A stretch of 64,000 bases of DNA from Pseudoduganella umbonata (GTDB lineage: Bacteria; Pseudomonadota; Gammaproteobacteria; Burkholderiales; Burkholderiaceae_D). Below, piece after piece: positions 18,060 to 28,059 of the stretch. The notes under the pieces are model-generated. The model did not search any database, had not been told where the DNA came from, and was given only the letters and a program-made list of their open reading frames with translations. The position numbers were made by a program, and so were the translations under genes. The DNA is taken from assembly GCF_014192225.1 (NCBI RefSeq), contig NZ_JACHXS010000002.1:806001-870000 (forward strand), written 5' to 3'. Positions within the stretch are counted from its first letter, which is position 1. The number at the start of each line of letters is the position of its first letter.

Positions 18060-18902
18060 TTACCTGTACCGTTCCCGCAGCAGCGCGGCCATCGCCACGT
18101 TCAGCTGCCACGCATCGGCCACCAGCTCCTGAGAGTACGGCAGCCGGAACGTGTAGGGCGCGGGCCCGAATTCCGGCGTGATGGTCAGCACCGGATCGCC
18201 GGCCGCGCGGCGCAGTGCCACGATGCGATCCCACCAGGCCAGGTGCGCGGCCAGTTCGACCCCGTATTCGGGAGCGCGGAAGTCCGGCACCTGCGGGCCT
18301 TGCGCGTGGCCGACGCGGGCGTGGATGTGCCGCACGCGCGGCAGCACGTTGTCGAGCATGGCGCCCTGGTCTTCCAGCAGCGATTCGCAGGCGGTGCACC
18401 AGTGCGACAGGTCGGCCGTCAGCCGCAGGTCCGGCAGGCGCTCCAGGTAGGGGCGCAGCAGCATCGGATGCCCGGAAAAACGGCTGCGGTGGATTTCGTG
18501 GACGATCGGCACGCCATGCTCGCGAGAGATCGCATCGGCCAGCGCGATCAATTCCTCGTTCTGCCCGGCCGTGTAGAAATCCTTTCCCGTATGCGAGTTC
18601 ACCAGCAGCGGCCGGGCGGCGCAGGCTTGCGCCAGCAGCGATTGCAGTGCGGTTCGATGCGCATGGAACTCCGTGTGGAACACGGTCTGCCATTGCGACA
18701 CGACGAGGTCCAGCCCCGCATCGGCGATGCGGCGCAGCCAGTCTTCCCGCTCGGCGCCGTCATCCGGCAGCGACATCTCGATGCCGTCGAACCCGGCTTC
18801 CACGACGCGCGCGACGAACTCCGCGGCGGGCACCTCGTTGTTGCCCCACTGCGGGGCCAGGATGCGGATATCTGTCATATGCGCCGTCACACGCGCCGTC
18901 AT
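18060..18902 (-). CDS. Sugar phosphate isomerase/epimerase-like TIM-barrel protein
   Basis: This 280-residue AP-endonuclease-2-type TIM barrel has an opening VVEAGFDGIEMSLPD strand-helix. Metal-binding acidic and His residues appear in NSHTGKDFY, VHEIHRSRF, LTADLSHW and the late TITPEFGP. These are the usual ligand positions of sugar isomerases/epimerases of this superfamily. The ATG at 18902 overlaps the stop of the dioxygenase gene (ATGA), so the two are coupled and probably act in the same small catabolic pathway. The substrate is unknown. Confidence 0.75.
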   Translation of the reverse strand: MTARVTAHMTDIRILAPQWGNNEVPAAEFVARVVEAGFDGIEMSLPDDGAEREDWLRRIADAGLDLVVSQWQTVFHTEFHAHRTALQSLLAQACAARPLLVNSHTGKDFYTAGQNEELIALADAISREHGVPIVHEIHRSRFSGHPMLLRPYLERLPDLRLTADLSHWCTACESLLEDQGAMLDNVLPRVRHIHARVGHAQGPQVPDFRAPEYGVELAAHLAWWDRIVALRRAAGDPVLTITPEFGPAPYTFRLPYSQELVADAWQLNVAMAALLRERYR

Positions 18903-19738
18903 ATAAATCCTCGCACCGGCAACGAGGCATCGCGCTGGATCCAGTTCTGCGGCGAATACGCGGTGCGCCCATCCGTCACGTGCAGCGTGTACGCATGGCG
19001 CGACACCGGCGAGCGGTTCGGTGCGCTGTAGTGGGGCAGCAGGCCGTGGAACAGCACCAGTGCGCCCGCCTTGCATTCGAGCGGCACGGCGGTGCTGTCG
19101 TCCGGCCACGGCGTGGCATCGAGTTTTTCCACCCCGATGTCGTCGCCATTGCGCACGAAGCGCTCGCGCAGCGGCGTGCGGTGGCCGCCCGGTTCGGCCC
19201 ACAGGCAGCCGTTTTCCAGCGTCGCGTCCTCCAGCGCGAACCAGAACGTGGTCACGCTGATCGGGTCGGTCTCGAAATACGTCGCGTCCTGGTGCCAGCG
19301 CACTTCACCGCCGATGCCGGGCTGCTTGAAGATGTACATCGATTGCCACACCCGCGGGTCGGCCAGGCCGAGATCGTGGGCCACCTGCTGCAGGCGCGCA
19401 TCGCTGGAAAACGCCCGGAACGCGGGGTCCAGGTCGTGCATCGCATGGCCGATCTTGTTGATCGACAGTTCCTTCGCCTGGCGCAGCTGGCCGTCCGGGC
19501 CGAACGCTTCTTCCTCGAAGAAGCAGCGGATCGTGTTGTCGGAGCGGAGGAAATACTCGTCCGCCTTCTTTTCCTGGTCCTTCGTCGTGAAGATGCCGCT
19601 GGCGGCAGCGGGATCGAACGCGTCGACGATGCGCGCGGCGCCGGCGCGCAGCGCGGCGATTTCCTCCGGCGATTTGAACCCTGGAAGGACGAGGAACCCG
19701 TCGCGTTGGTATTGCTCTTTCTGCGCTGCGCTCAGCAT
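18899..19738 (-). CDS. Phytanoyl-CoA dioxygenase family Fe(II)/2-oxoglutarate enzyme
   Basis: This 279-residue protein has the PhyH fold. The iron-binding H-x-D is in RWHQDATYF and the distal His in GLLPHYSAPNRS, with an Arg for 2-oxoglutarate close by. It begins SAAQKEQYQRDGFLVLPGF, a typical PhyH N-terminus. The start at 19738 is used because AGGAG sits about 8 bases before it; an ATG two codons upstream is too close to that site. It is the first gene of a two-gene unit with the TIM-barrel gene and diverges from a LysR-type regulator. The substrate is not predictable; bacterial PhyH proteins hydroxylate diverse small molecules. Confidence 0.82.
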   Translation of the reverse strand: MLSAAQKEQYQRDGFLVLPGFKSPEEIAALRAGAARIVDAFDPAAASGIFTTKDQEKKADEYFLRSDNTIRCFFEEEAFGPDGQLRQAKELSINKIGHAMHDLDPAFRAFSSDARLQQVAHDLGLADPRVWQSMYIFKQPGIGGEVRWHQDATYFETDPISVTTFWFALEDATLENGCLWAEPGGHRTPLRERFVRNGDDIGVEKLDATPWPDDSTAVPLECKAGALVLFHGLLPHYSAPNRSPVSRHAYTLHVTDGRTAYSPQNWIQRDASLPVRGFI

Positions 19739-19800
19739 GGCCATGCTCCTGTTGGATGATGCAGGCGATTGTACGGAACGTTGCCATCCACTGAAAGGTG

Positions 19801-19839
19801 GACAATGGTTGACACATTGTCGCCAGAATGCCGACAATG
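19801..19839. promoter_or_regulatory. Three alternating GACAATG/CATTGTC heptamers (LysR operator candidate)
   Basis: GACAATG (19801-19807), then CATTGTC (19815-19821) after 7 bases, then GACAATG (19833-19839) after 11 bases. All three heptamers are exact. The array lies between the divergent dioxygenase and LysR genes, the expected place for a LysR-type recall/activation site pair. Confidence 0.7.
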
Positions 19840-19845
19840 ACCGTC

Positions 19846-20808
19846 ATGGACCAGTTGCGCGCAATGGAAATCTTTGTCGAGGTGGCCCGGCAGCGCAGCT
19901 TTTCCGCGGCGGCGCGCCGGCTGGGCCTGTCGCGCGCGATGGTGTCGAAACACATCCTGCAGCTGGAAGAAAAGCTGAACGTGCGGCTGCTGCACCGCTC
20001 CACGCGCGAAGTGAGCCTGACCGATGCCGGCCAGGCCTACCTTGCCCCGTGCGACGCCGCGGTAAGGCAGGCGCAGGAGGCGGCCCGCATCGTCACGCAG
20101 ACCGGCGACACGCTGGCCGGCCCGCTGCGCATCCAGGCACCGTCCAGTTTCGGCGTAACGTGGCTGGCCGACGCGCTGGCCCGCTTCAGCCAGCCGCACC
20201 CGCAATTGCGGCCGCTGCTGCACGTCGACGATGCGCTGCTCGACCCGATCGCCCACGGCTTCGACCTGACGATCCGCGTGGGCGGCATCCCCGACAGCCG
20301 CGCGCTGGCGATCCGTCCGCTGGCGCCGTGCCGCGCGGTGCTGTGCGCATCGCCCGATTACCTGCATGCGCACGGCACGCCGGCGGTCCCGGAAGAGCTC
20401 CGGCATCACCGTTGCCTGCACTTTTCCCATCTGACCGACGGCACCGCCTGGCACTTCGAGCGGTCGGGGGAGCGCCGCACCGTCCACGTGGATGCCGCGT
20501 TCACGTCGAACAACGGCCTGGTGCTGCACCAGGCGGCGCTGCAGGGCAGCGGCATCGTCTACAGCACCACCTTCCTGGCCTGGCGCGCGTTGCAGGCAGG
20601 CACGCTGGTGGCGGTGCTGCCGGACTGGCAGCTGCCGCTCAACCACCTGTCGGCGCTGTATCCGGCCAGCGGGCGGCCGTCGCCCAAGGTGCGCAAGCTG
20701 ATCGATTTCCTGGTCGATGAGTACCAGCCGGTGCCGCCGTGGGACGTGGCGCTGGGCGCCGCGGCCGCCACGCCGGCAGCCAGTCCGGTATCATTCGGGG
20801 ATGAATGA
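19846..20808 (+). CDS. LysR-family transcriptional regulator
   Basis: This 320-residue LysR protein has its winged HTH at residues 1-60 (MDQLRAMEIFVEVARQRSFS, helix RAMVSKHILQLEEKL) and a periplasmic-binding-like effector domain from about 90. The start at 19846 is preferred to an ATG 18 bases upstream because MDQLRAMEIF is the usual N-terminus of this CrgA-type subgroup. It also leaves the heptamer array fully outside the gene. It is divergent from the PhyH-type dioxygenase pair, which it probably controls. The last 8 bases overlap the udk start. Confidence 0.82.
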   Translation: MDQLRAMEIFVEVARQRSFSAAARRLGLSRAMVSKHILQLEEKLNVRLLHRSTREVSLTDAGQAYLAPCDAAVRQAQEAARIVTQTGDTLAGPLRIQAPSSFGVTWLADALARFSQPHPQLRPLLHVDDALLDPIAHGFDLTIRVGGIPDSRALAIRPLAPCRAVLCASPDYLHAHGTPAVPEELRHHRCLHFSHLTDGTAWHFERSGERRTVHVDAAFTSNNGLVLHQAALQGSGIVYSTTFLAWRALQAGTLVAVLPDWQLPLNHLSALYPASGRPSPKVRKLIDFLVDEYQPVPPWDVALGAAAATPAASPVSFGDE

Positions 20809-21457
20809 GATTTCTTTCCAGCCGTTCGTGATCGGTGTCGCCGGCGGCAGCGGCAGCGGCAAGTCGACGGTGTCCCAACAAGTGCTGGCGTCGTTCGGCG
20901 CCGACATGGTCTCGGTCGTGATGCAGGATGACTACTACCGCGACCAGTCCGACCTCGCCCCGGACGTGCGCCGCCGCCAGAATTACGACCATCCCGATGC
21001 CTTCGACTGGCCGCTGCTGATCCAGCACGTCCAGGCGCTGCGCAATGGCGAAACGATCGCGATGCCCGTGTACGATTTCACGATCGACAACCGTTCCGAC
21101 CGGACCATCGCCGTCAAGCCGGCGCCGGTCATCGTGATCGAAGGCCTGTTCGCCCTGTACGACGCGGACTTGCGCGACCTGATGTCGCTGAAGATCTTCG
21201 TCGACACCGCGTCCGACGTGCGCTTCATCCGCCGCATGCAAAGGGATATTGCCGAGCGCGGCCGCACGGTCGAGAGCATTGTCGGCCAGTACTTGGAAAC
21301 GGTACGCCCGATGCACAAGCAGTTCATCGAGCCGACCAAGCGCCATGCCGATGTCATCCTGCCGCACGGCGCGAATATGCCGGCGGTCGATGTCATCACC
21401 ACCAAGGTGGCAAGCGTGATCGGGCAGTTGCAGCGCGGGCAGTTGCAGCCGCCCTGA
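20801..21457 (+). CDS. udk: Uridine kinase
   Basis: This 218-residue P-loop kinase has Walker A GGSGSGKST at residues 15-23. It also has the uridine-binding MQDDYYRDQSDL, NYDHPDAFDWPLL and VIVIEGLFALYD stretches characteristic of Udk, and the lid RRMQRDIAERGRT. It phosphorylates uridine and cytidine with ATP or GTP in pyrimidine salvage. Length and motifs match the family. The ATG at 20801 overlaps the end of the LysR gene by 8 bases, so it may be read through from it although no functional link is apparent. Confidence 0.92.
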   Translation: MNEISFQPFVIGVAGGSGSGKSTVSQQVLASFGADMVSVVMQDDYYRDQSDLAPDVRRRQNYDHPDAFDWPLLIQHVQALRNGETIAMPVYDFTIDNRSDRTIAVKPAPVIVIEGLFALYDADLRDLMSLKIFVDTASDVRFIRRMQRDIAERGRTVESIVGQYLETVRPMHKQFIEPTKRHADVILPHGANMPAVDVITTKVASVIGQLQRGQLQPP

Positions 21458-21550
21458 TCCCTCGACGGGGCATCCGCCGGGGATTACCAGCGGATGCACG
21501 CACCATCGGCGCGCCGTCCATGCGGCATGCCGGCCGTTGCCGGTAACGGG

Positions 21551-22840
<1,290 letters not shown>

Positions 22841-22868
22841 TTCTTGTTCTTATAGGGAGAGGTTATTA

Positions 22869-23762
22869 ATGTCGAAAGAAAGCCTGGATGATCTTGCCGC
22901 TTTCCTGGTGGTAGCCGCGACGCGCAGCTTTACACGCGCGGCGGCGCAGCTGGGCATTTCGCAACCCGCGTTGAGTGCCAAGATCACCGCGCTCGAAGAG
23001 CGGCTGGGCGTTCGGCTGCTGACCCGCACGACGCGCAGCGTTTCGACGACCGAGGCGGGCGAGCGGCTGTCCAGGTCGATCGGGCCGCACTTCGACGGCA
23101 TCGCATCGGGATTGGCCGAACTGGGAGAATTGCGTGGCAAGCCGGCGGGGAGCCTGCGGATAACGTCCGTCGAACATGCGTCGCAGGCGATCATCCTGCC
23201 GGCCCTGGCCAGGCTGCTGCCCGACTATCCCGACATCGTGGTCGAGGTGATCGACGACTACAGCCTTGCCGACATTGTCGCGGAGCGTTTCGACGCGGGC
23301 ATCCGCCTGGGGGAACAGGTCGCGCAGGACATGATCGCGGTGCGCATCGGGCCGGACTTCACGCAGTGCGTGGTCGGCGCGCCATCGTATTTCGCGCGCC
23401 ATGGTGTACCGGGGACGCCGCATGACCTCACCCGGCACTCGTGCATTGCGCTGCGGCTACCGACGTCGGGGGGCGTCTGGTCGTGGCCGTTCGTGAAGGA
23501 CGGGCGCGAACTGCGGGTGCGCCCGGGAGGCCAGCTGTCGTTCAACACGATGGCGCTGCAACTCGACGGAGCACTCGCCGGGCTGGGATTGGGCTACCTG
23601 CCCGAGGATGTCGTCGGCGGACACATCGCGGCGGGCAGGCTGGTGCGGGTGCTGGCGGACTGGTCCGCATTGCTGTCAGGCTATCACCTGTACTATCCGA
23701 GCCGCCGGCAACCCACCGCGGCGTTCTCGCTGCTGGTCGAGGCGCTGCGGTTCCGGGGATGA
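22869..23762 (+). CDS. LysR-family transcriptional regulator
   Basis: This 297-residue LysR regulator has its HTH at residues 5-63 (TRSFTRAAAQLGISQPALSAKITALEERL). The effector-binding domain follows, with SLRITSVEHASQAII at its start. This type is commonly found divergent from aldo/keto reductases or other oxidoreductases, which it activates or represses in response to a small metabolite. The gene starts 8 bases after AGAGG. Its stop is 13 bases from the convergent transporter gene. Confidence 0.87.
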   Translation: MSKESLDDLAAFLVVAATRSFTRAAAQLGISQPALSAKITALEERLGVRLLTRTTRSVSTTEAGERLSRSIGPHFDGIASGLAELGELRGKPAGSLRITSVEHASQAIILPALARLLPDYPDIVVEVIDDYSLADIVAERFDAGIRLGEQVAQDMIAVRIGPDFTQCVVGAPSYFARHGVPGTPHDLTRHSCIALRLPTSGGVWSWPFVKDGRELRVRPGGQLSFNTMALQLDGALAGLGLGYLPEDVVGGHIAAGRLVRVLADWSALLSGYHLYYPSRRQPTAAFSLLVEALRFRG

Positions 23763-23775
23763 GCCGATGGGCTCC

Positions 23776-25116
23776 TCAGTGGCTGCGCGCCTCTTCATCG
23801 ATCTTCGAACTGGCCGCCGTGTCGCGCATGAACCAGCAGACCACCAGCGTGCACGCGATGACGGCGGTGACGTACCAGTAGAAGCCGCTTTCCATGCCGA
23901 TCGACTTGAACCACAGGCCCAGGTACTCGGCCGTTCCACCGAAGATCGAGACCGCAAAGGCATACGGCACGCCGACGCCGGTGGCACGAATGCTGGCCGG
24001 GAACATCTCGGCCTTGACGAGCGCGTTGATCGACGTATAGCCGGAGACGATGATCCAGGCGCACGCGATCAGGGCGAACGCTTCCCACGGGCCGCTGGCG
24101 TTGCGGATGGCGGTCAGCAGCGGCACGGTGAAGATCGTGCCGAGCAGCGCGAAGCCCACCAGCAGCGGACGGCGGCCGATCCGGTCGGAGAGGGCGCCAT
24201 ACAGCGGCTGCAGGCACATCGCGAACAGCAGCGACGCGGCGGAGACGGCCGTGGTCTGCGCATCGGTCAGGCCCACCGACAGGCGCAGGAACTTCTGCAT
24301 GTACACGGTGTAGACATAGAACGCCAGCGTGCCGCCCATGGTCAGTCCGACCACCAGCAGCACTTCCTTCGGATGCTGGGCCAGCTGCTTCAGGCCGCCC
24401 ATCGGCTTGGCCTTCTTGCGGGCGGATTCGAACGACTGGGTTTCCGGCATGTCATGCCGCATCAGCAGCGCCACCAGGGCAAGCAGTGCACCGATGACGA
24501 ACGGAATGCGCCAGCCCCACTCGCGCAGCTGCTGGTCGTCGAGGAAGAAGTGCTGCAGCGCGAGCAGCAGGAGCAGCGCCAGCAGCTGGCCGCCGATCAG
24601 CGTGACGTACTGGAAGCTGGCATAGAAGCCGCGCCTTTTCGAATCGGCCATTTCCGACAGGTAGGTCGCGCTGGCGCCATATTCGCCACCCAGGCTGAGA
24701 CCCTGCAGCAGGCGCGCCAGCAGCAGGATGCACGGTGACAGGATGCCCGCCGTGGCGTACGTGGGCGCGCAGGCGATCAGCAGGGAGCCGACGCACATCA
24801 GCAGCACGGACGCCATCAGCGCGACCTTGCGGCCGTGCCGGTCGCCCAGGTGGCCGAACAGGATGCCGCCGAGGGGGCGCACGAAGAAGCCCAGCGCGAA
24901 GATGCCCGCGGTCGACATCATCTGGGCGGTGGGGTCCTGGGCAGGGAAGAACGAGCTGGCAAAGTACAGCGCGAATGCCGCGTAGCAGTAGAAGTCGAAC
25001 CATTCGACCAGGTTGCCCGCCGATCCAACGAAGATGGCGCGCAGCCGCGCGCCGGAGATGCGTTCGTCGGCCTGCGGGCGAGCGCCGCCGACTGCCGTGC
25101 CGGTCACTGTATTCAT
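23776..25116 (-). CDS. MHS-family (KgtP-like) metabolite:H+ symporter
   Basis: This 446-residue major facilitator protein has twelve hydrophobic helices. Its MHS-type signatures are GNLVEWFDFYCYAAFA in helix 1, the loop 2-3 motif GHLGDRHGRK, and RLLQGLSLGGEYGAS in helix 4. The second-half repeat is SDRIGRRP. These match dicarboxylate/alpha-ketoglutarate or related organic-acid symporters. The start at 25116 follows a good GGAG. It is divergent from a periplasmic-sensing histidine kinase and its response regulator, which probably induce it when the substrate is present. Confidence 0.87.
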   Translation of the reverse strand: MNTVTGTAVGGARPQADERISGARLRAIFVGSAGNLVEWFDFYCYAAFALYFASSFFPAQDPTAQMMSTAGIFALGFFVRPLGGILFGHLGDRHGRKVALMASVLLMCVGSLLIACAPTYATAGILSPCILLLARLLQGLSLGGEYGASATYLSEMADSKRRGFYASFQYVTLIGGQLLALLLLLALQHFFLDDQQLREWGWRIPFVIGALLALVALLMRHDMPETQSFESARKKAKPMGGLKQLAQHPKEVLLVVGLTMGGTLAFYVYTVYMQKFLRLSVGLTDAQTTAVSAASLLFAMCLQPLYGALSDRIGRRPLLVGFALLGTIFTVPLLTAIRNASGPWEAFALIACAWIIVSGYTSINALVKAEMFPASIRATGVGVPYAFAVSIFGGTAEYLGLWFKSIGMESGFYWYVTAVIACTLVVCWFMRDTAASSKIDEEARSH

Positions 25117-25272
25117 GGGTTGTCTCCTCATTGTCAAGGGTCCCATTGTGGCCACCCGCAAGGTACCCGGCATCCGCAACTCCAGCGCCGGCTTCTCCGT
25201 AAAACTACGGAGGCGGTTCCCTGCCGGCTGTGCAACTGTTATCGTCTGCTGCCCGGACTCTCCTGCATTGCA

Positions 25273-27402
25273 ATGCCAACCTGGTTCAACCGACGTCGAA
25301 TGTTTCGCCTGGCCGCGGCTGCGGGCGCGCTCGTGCTGATCGCCGCCGCGGGGAACTGGGCTGCGCGGTACGAACTGGAAGCCAAGACGGACGCGCTGCG
25401 GCAGGCCGCCGCGGCGCATGCGCTGGGCCTGCGCGGGCTGGTCGAGAGACATGACTTCCTGCCGCATGCCGCCGCGCGCCATCCCGACGTGCGCGACTTG
25501 CTGCGCGCGCCCGGCGACGCAGCGCTGGAAGCGCGTGTCAACGACTACTTCGCCGACCTGCAGGCGACCACCGGCGCCACCGCCCTGTTCCTGGTCGACC
25601 GGGCCGGGCTGACGCTTGCCGCCAGCAACTGGAACCTGCCGTCCAGTTTCATGGGGCACGCCTATCGCCAGCGGCCTTATTTCGAGGACGCGATACGGGG
25701 CAAGCGGGGCATCTTCTACGGCCTGGGCCTGACTACCGGCCAGTCCGGCCTGTTCATCGCCGAGCCGGTACGCGCGGACGGCGAGATCCTCGGCGTGGTG
25801 GTCGTCAAGATCAGCCTGGAGCCGCTGCAGGCCAGCTGGAGGCGCGGCAGCGAACCCGTGGTCCTGCGCGACAGCCGCGGCATCGTCTTCCTGAGCAGCG
25901 TGCCGGAATGGCTGTTTCGCGGTATCCGGCCCGTTTCCGCCGCCGATGCGCGCTGGATCGCCGAGCATGCCCAGTACGGCAAGCGGCAACGCTTCGATGT
26001 CCTGCCATGGAGCGTCGAGTCGCCGCAAGGCGTTGACAGTTTCGTGCTGCGCACCACGCTGGACGGGCAGCGCGCCAGCCTGCTGGCGCTGGACACGCCC
26101 TTGCCGGAGCTGGGCTGGACGCTGACCGTCACGTCCGGGATGAAGGAGGTGGTCCAGGCGCGCCGGGCCGCGCTGGCGCTGACGGCGCTTGCCGTCGCGC
26201 TGGTATGCGTCGGGGCCCTGTACTGGCGCCTGCGTGAAAAGCGCTTCGCGGAACAGCAGTCGGCGCGCCTGGAGCTCGAACGCCGCGTCGAAGAGCGCAC
26301 CCGCGACCTGCAGAAGGCCCACGCATTCCAGAAGGCGATGGAAGATTCCCTGCTCGTCGGCATGCGCGCGCGCGATCCTGACGGCCGGATCATCTACGTC
26401 AATCCTTCGCTGTGCGCGATGGTGGGCTACAGCGCGGAAGAACTGCTCGGCTGCGTTCCGCCGTACCCTTACTGGCATCCCGACGACATGGAGAAGCTGG
26501 CACGCGACAGCGAAGCCGCACTGCAGGGGCGCGCGGCGCCGCACGGCTTCGAATCGCGCATCCGGCACAAGGATGGCCGCGACGTGATCACGATGGTCTA
26601 CACCGCGCCGCTGGTCGATGCGCAGGGGCAGCACTGCGGGTGGATGAGTTCCGTGGTCGATATCACCGCGCAGAAGCAGGCCGAAGCCCGGCAGCGCGAG
26701 CAGGAGCTGCGGCTGCAGCGCAGCGCCCGGCTGGCCAGCGTCGGCGAGATGGCTTCCACGCTGGCGCATGAACTGAACCAGCCGCTGATGGCCCTGTCCA
26801 ATTTCGCCGTCGCGGCACAGGCGCTCGCCGCGCGCGGCTCGTCCGACATGCTGGCCGGTGCGCTCGAAGAAATCGTCGGGCAGTCGAAACGCGCCAGCGA
26901 GATCGTCAAGCGGGTGCGCTCGCTGATCAACCCGCAGCGCGCGCTGTACGAAAGCGTGGCCGTGGCCAGCGTGATCGCCCATGCGGAAGCGCTGGCAAGG
27001 CCCGAGCTGCAACGCGACGGTGTGCGCCTGCGCGTGTCGCCGGACGATGGCGGCGCGACGGTGCGCGGCGACCGGGTGCTGCTGGAACAGGTACTCGTCA
27101 ACCTGATCCACAATGCCGTGCAGGCGGTGCAGGACCTGCCGGCGCAGCGGCGGTGCATCGAGCTGGCCAGCGCCCGGGCCGGGCAGGGCGTGCGCATCAC
27201 CGTCGCCGACCACGGCCCCGGCATCCCGGCCGAGCGGCTGGACCAGGTGTTTGCGCCGTTCTACACCAGCAAGCCCGACGGCCTGGGACTGGGATTGAGT
27301 ATCTGCCGTACCATCGTCGAGGCCCACGGCGGCGCCATCGCCGTCGACAACCGCGCCGGCGGCGGTGCCGCCTTTACTGTTACGTTGCCTACCGTGCCAT
27401 GA
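25273..27402 (+). CDS. DctB-like sensor histidine kinase
   Basis: This 709-residue membrane sensor has helix 1 at about 15-32, a large periplasmic double-Cache-like sensor (about 40-290, with the substrate-facing HAYRQRPYFEDAIRGKRGIFYGLG segment) and helix 2 at about 297-317. A coiled coil, a PAS domain (about 350-470) and the kinase core follow. The phosphoacceptor His is in TLAHELNQPLMAL. The ATPase core has NLIHNAVQAV, DHGPGIP and GLGLGLSICR. This is the layout of DctB-type C4-dicarboxylate sensors. Its stop overlaps the regulator start (ATGA). Confidence 0.87.
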   Translation: MPTWFNRRRMFRLAAAAGALVLIAAAGNWAARYELEAKTDALRQAAAAHALGLRGLVERHDFLPHAAARHPDVRDLLRAPGDAALEARVNDYFADLQATTGATALFLVDRAGLTLAASNWNLPSSFMGHAYRQRPYFEDAIRGKRGIFYGLGLTTGQSGLFIAEPVRADGEILGVVVVKISLEPLQASWRRGSEPVVLRDSRGIVFLSSVPEWLFRGIRPVSAADARWIAEHAQYGKRQRFDVLPWSVESPQGVDSFVLRTTLDGQRASLLALDTPLPELGWTLTVTSGMKEVVQARRAALALTALAVALVCVGALYWRLREKRFAEQQSARLELERRVEERTRDLQKAHAFQKAMEDSLLVGMRARDPDGRIIYVNPSLCAMVGYSAEELLGCVPPYPYWHPDDMEKLARDSEAALQGRAAPHGFESRIRHKDGRDVITMVYTAPLVDAQGQHCGWMSSVVDITAQKQAEARQREQELRLQRSARLASVGEMASTLAHELNQPLMALSNFAVAAQALAARGSSDMLAGALEEIVGQSKRASEIVKRVRSLINPQRALYESVAVASVIAHAEALARPELQRDGVRLRVSPDDGGATVRGDRVLLEQVLVNLIHNAVQAVQDLPAQRRCIELASARAGQGVRITVADHGPGIPAERLDQVFAPFYTSKPDGLGLGLSICRTIVEAHGGAIAVDNRAGGGAAFTVTLPTVP

Positions 27403-27998
27403 AAGACATTCCACTGACCCTGTACGTCGTCGACGACGACGAGGCGCTGCGCCGTTCGCTGCTCCTGCTGCTGTTCTCGCAAGGCCTCGCGGTGCAGGCA
27501 TTCGACTCGGGCGAGGCGTTCCTCGATGCGGTCGACATGCGCCAGCCGGGCTGCGTGATCCTCGACCTGCGGATGGGCGGCATGAGCGGCCTGTCCGTCT
27601 TCGAACGCCTGCTCGCCGAGCACAGCCCCCTCGTGACACTGTTCCTGTCGGCCCACGGGGATATCCCGACCGCGCTCGAGGCGGTGCGCCGCGGCGCCTA
27701 CGACTGGGTGGAGAAACCGGACACCCAGCAGCTGCTCGACAAGCTTCCGCACGCGGTGGCGCTGGCGCGCTCGCGCGCCCAGGCGCTATGGCAATGGGCG
27801 CAGCTGACGCCGCGCGAGCGCGAAGTCGCCCGCCTGGTCGGCGTCGGCCAGCAGAACAAGGAGATCGCCCGCATCCTCGTGCCGCCCTGCGGCCCCCGGT
27901 CGGTGGAAACCCACCGCGCCAATATCTTCAGCAAGCTGCAGTGCGCGAACGACAATGAGCTGGGGCGCTGGCTGGCGGCGCACCCGTGGCTGGATTAA
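27399..27998 (+). CDS. FixJ/LuxR-type response regulator
   Basis: This 199-residue two-domain regulator has a receiver (residues 1-120) with acidic pocket DDD (about 11-13), phosphoacceptor Asp in VILDLRMGG, Ser/Thr in FLSAHGD and Lys in VEKPD. The C-terminal LuxR HTH (LTPREREVARLVGVGQQNKEIARIL...VETHR) is complete but carries LVPPCGPRSVE where most relatives have two residues fewer in the turn between the helices. It is coupled to the DctB-like kinase by a 4-base overlap and probably controls the divergent MHS transporter. Confidence 0.87.
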   Translation: MKDIPLTLYVVDDDEALRRSLLLLLFSQGLAVQAFDSGEAFLDAVDMRQPGCVILDLRMGGMSGLSVFERLLAEHSPLVTLFLSAHGDIPTALEAVRRGAYDWVEKPDTQQLLDKLPHAVALARSRAQALWQWAQLTPREREVARLVGVGQQNKEIARILVPPCGPRSVETHRANIFSKLQCANDNELGRWLAAHPWLD

Positions 27999-28059
27999 GA
28001 TCGGCGGCGTCGGGTTCCGCCGCCGCCATGCATCGACAGGTGCTTGCGACCAGTGCTTG

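Noticed and set aside
25117..27639. Open extension upstream of the MHS transporter, giving a 1287-codon frame
   Set aside because: The extension is an antisense shadow of the DctB-like kinase; the transporter has its own ATG at 25116 with a good ribosome site.
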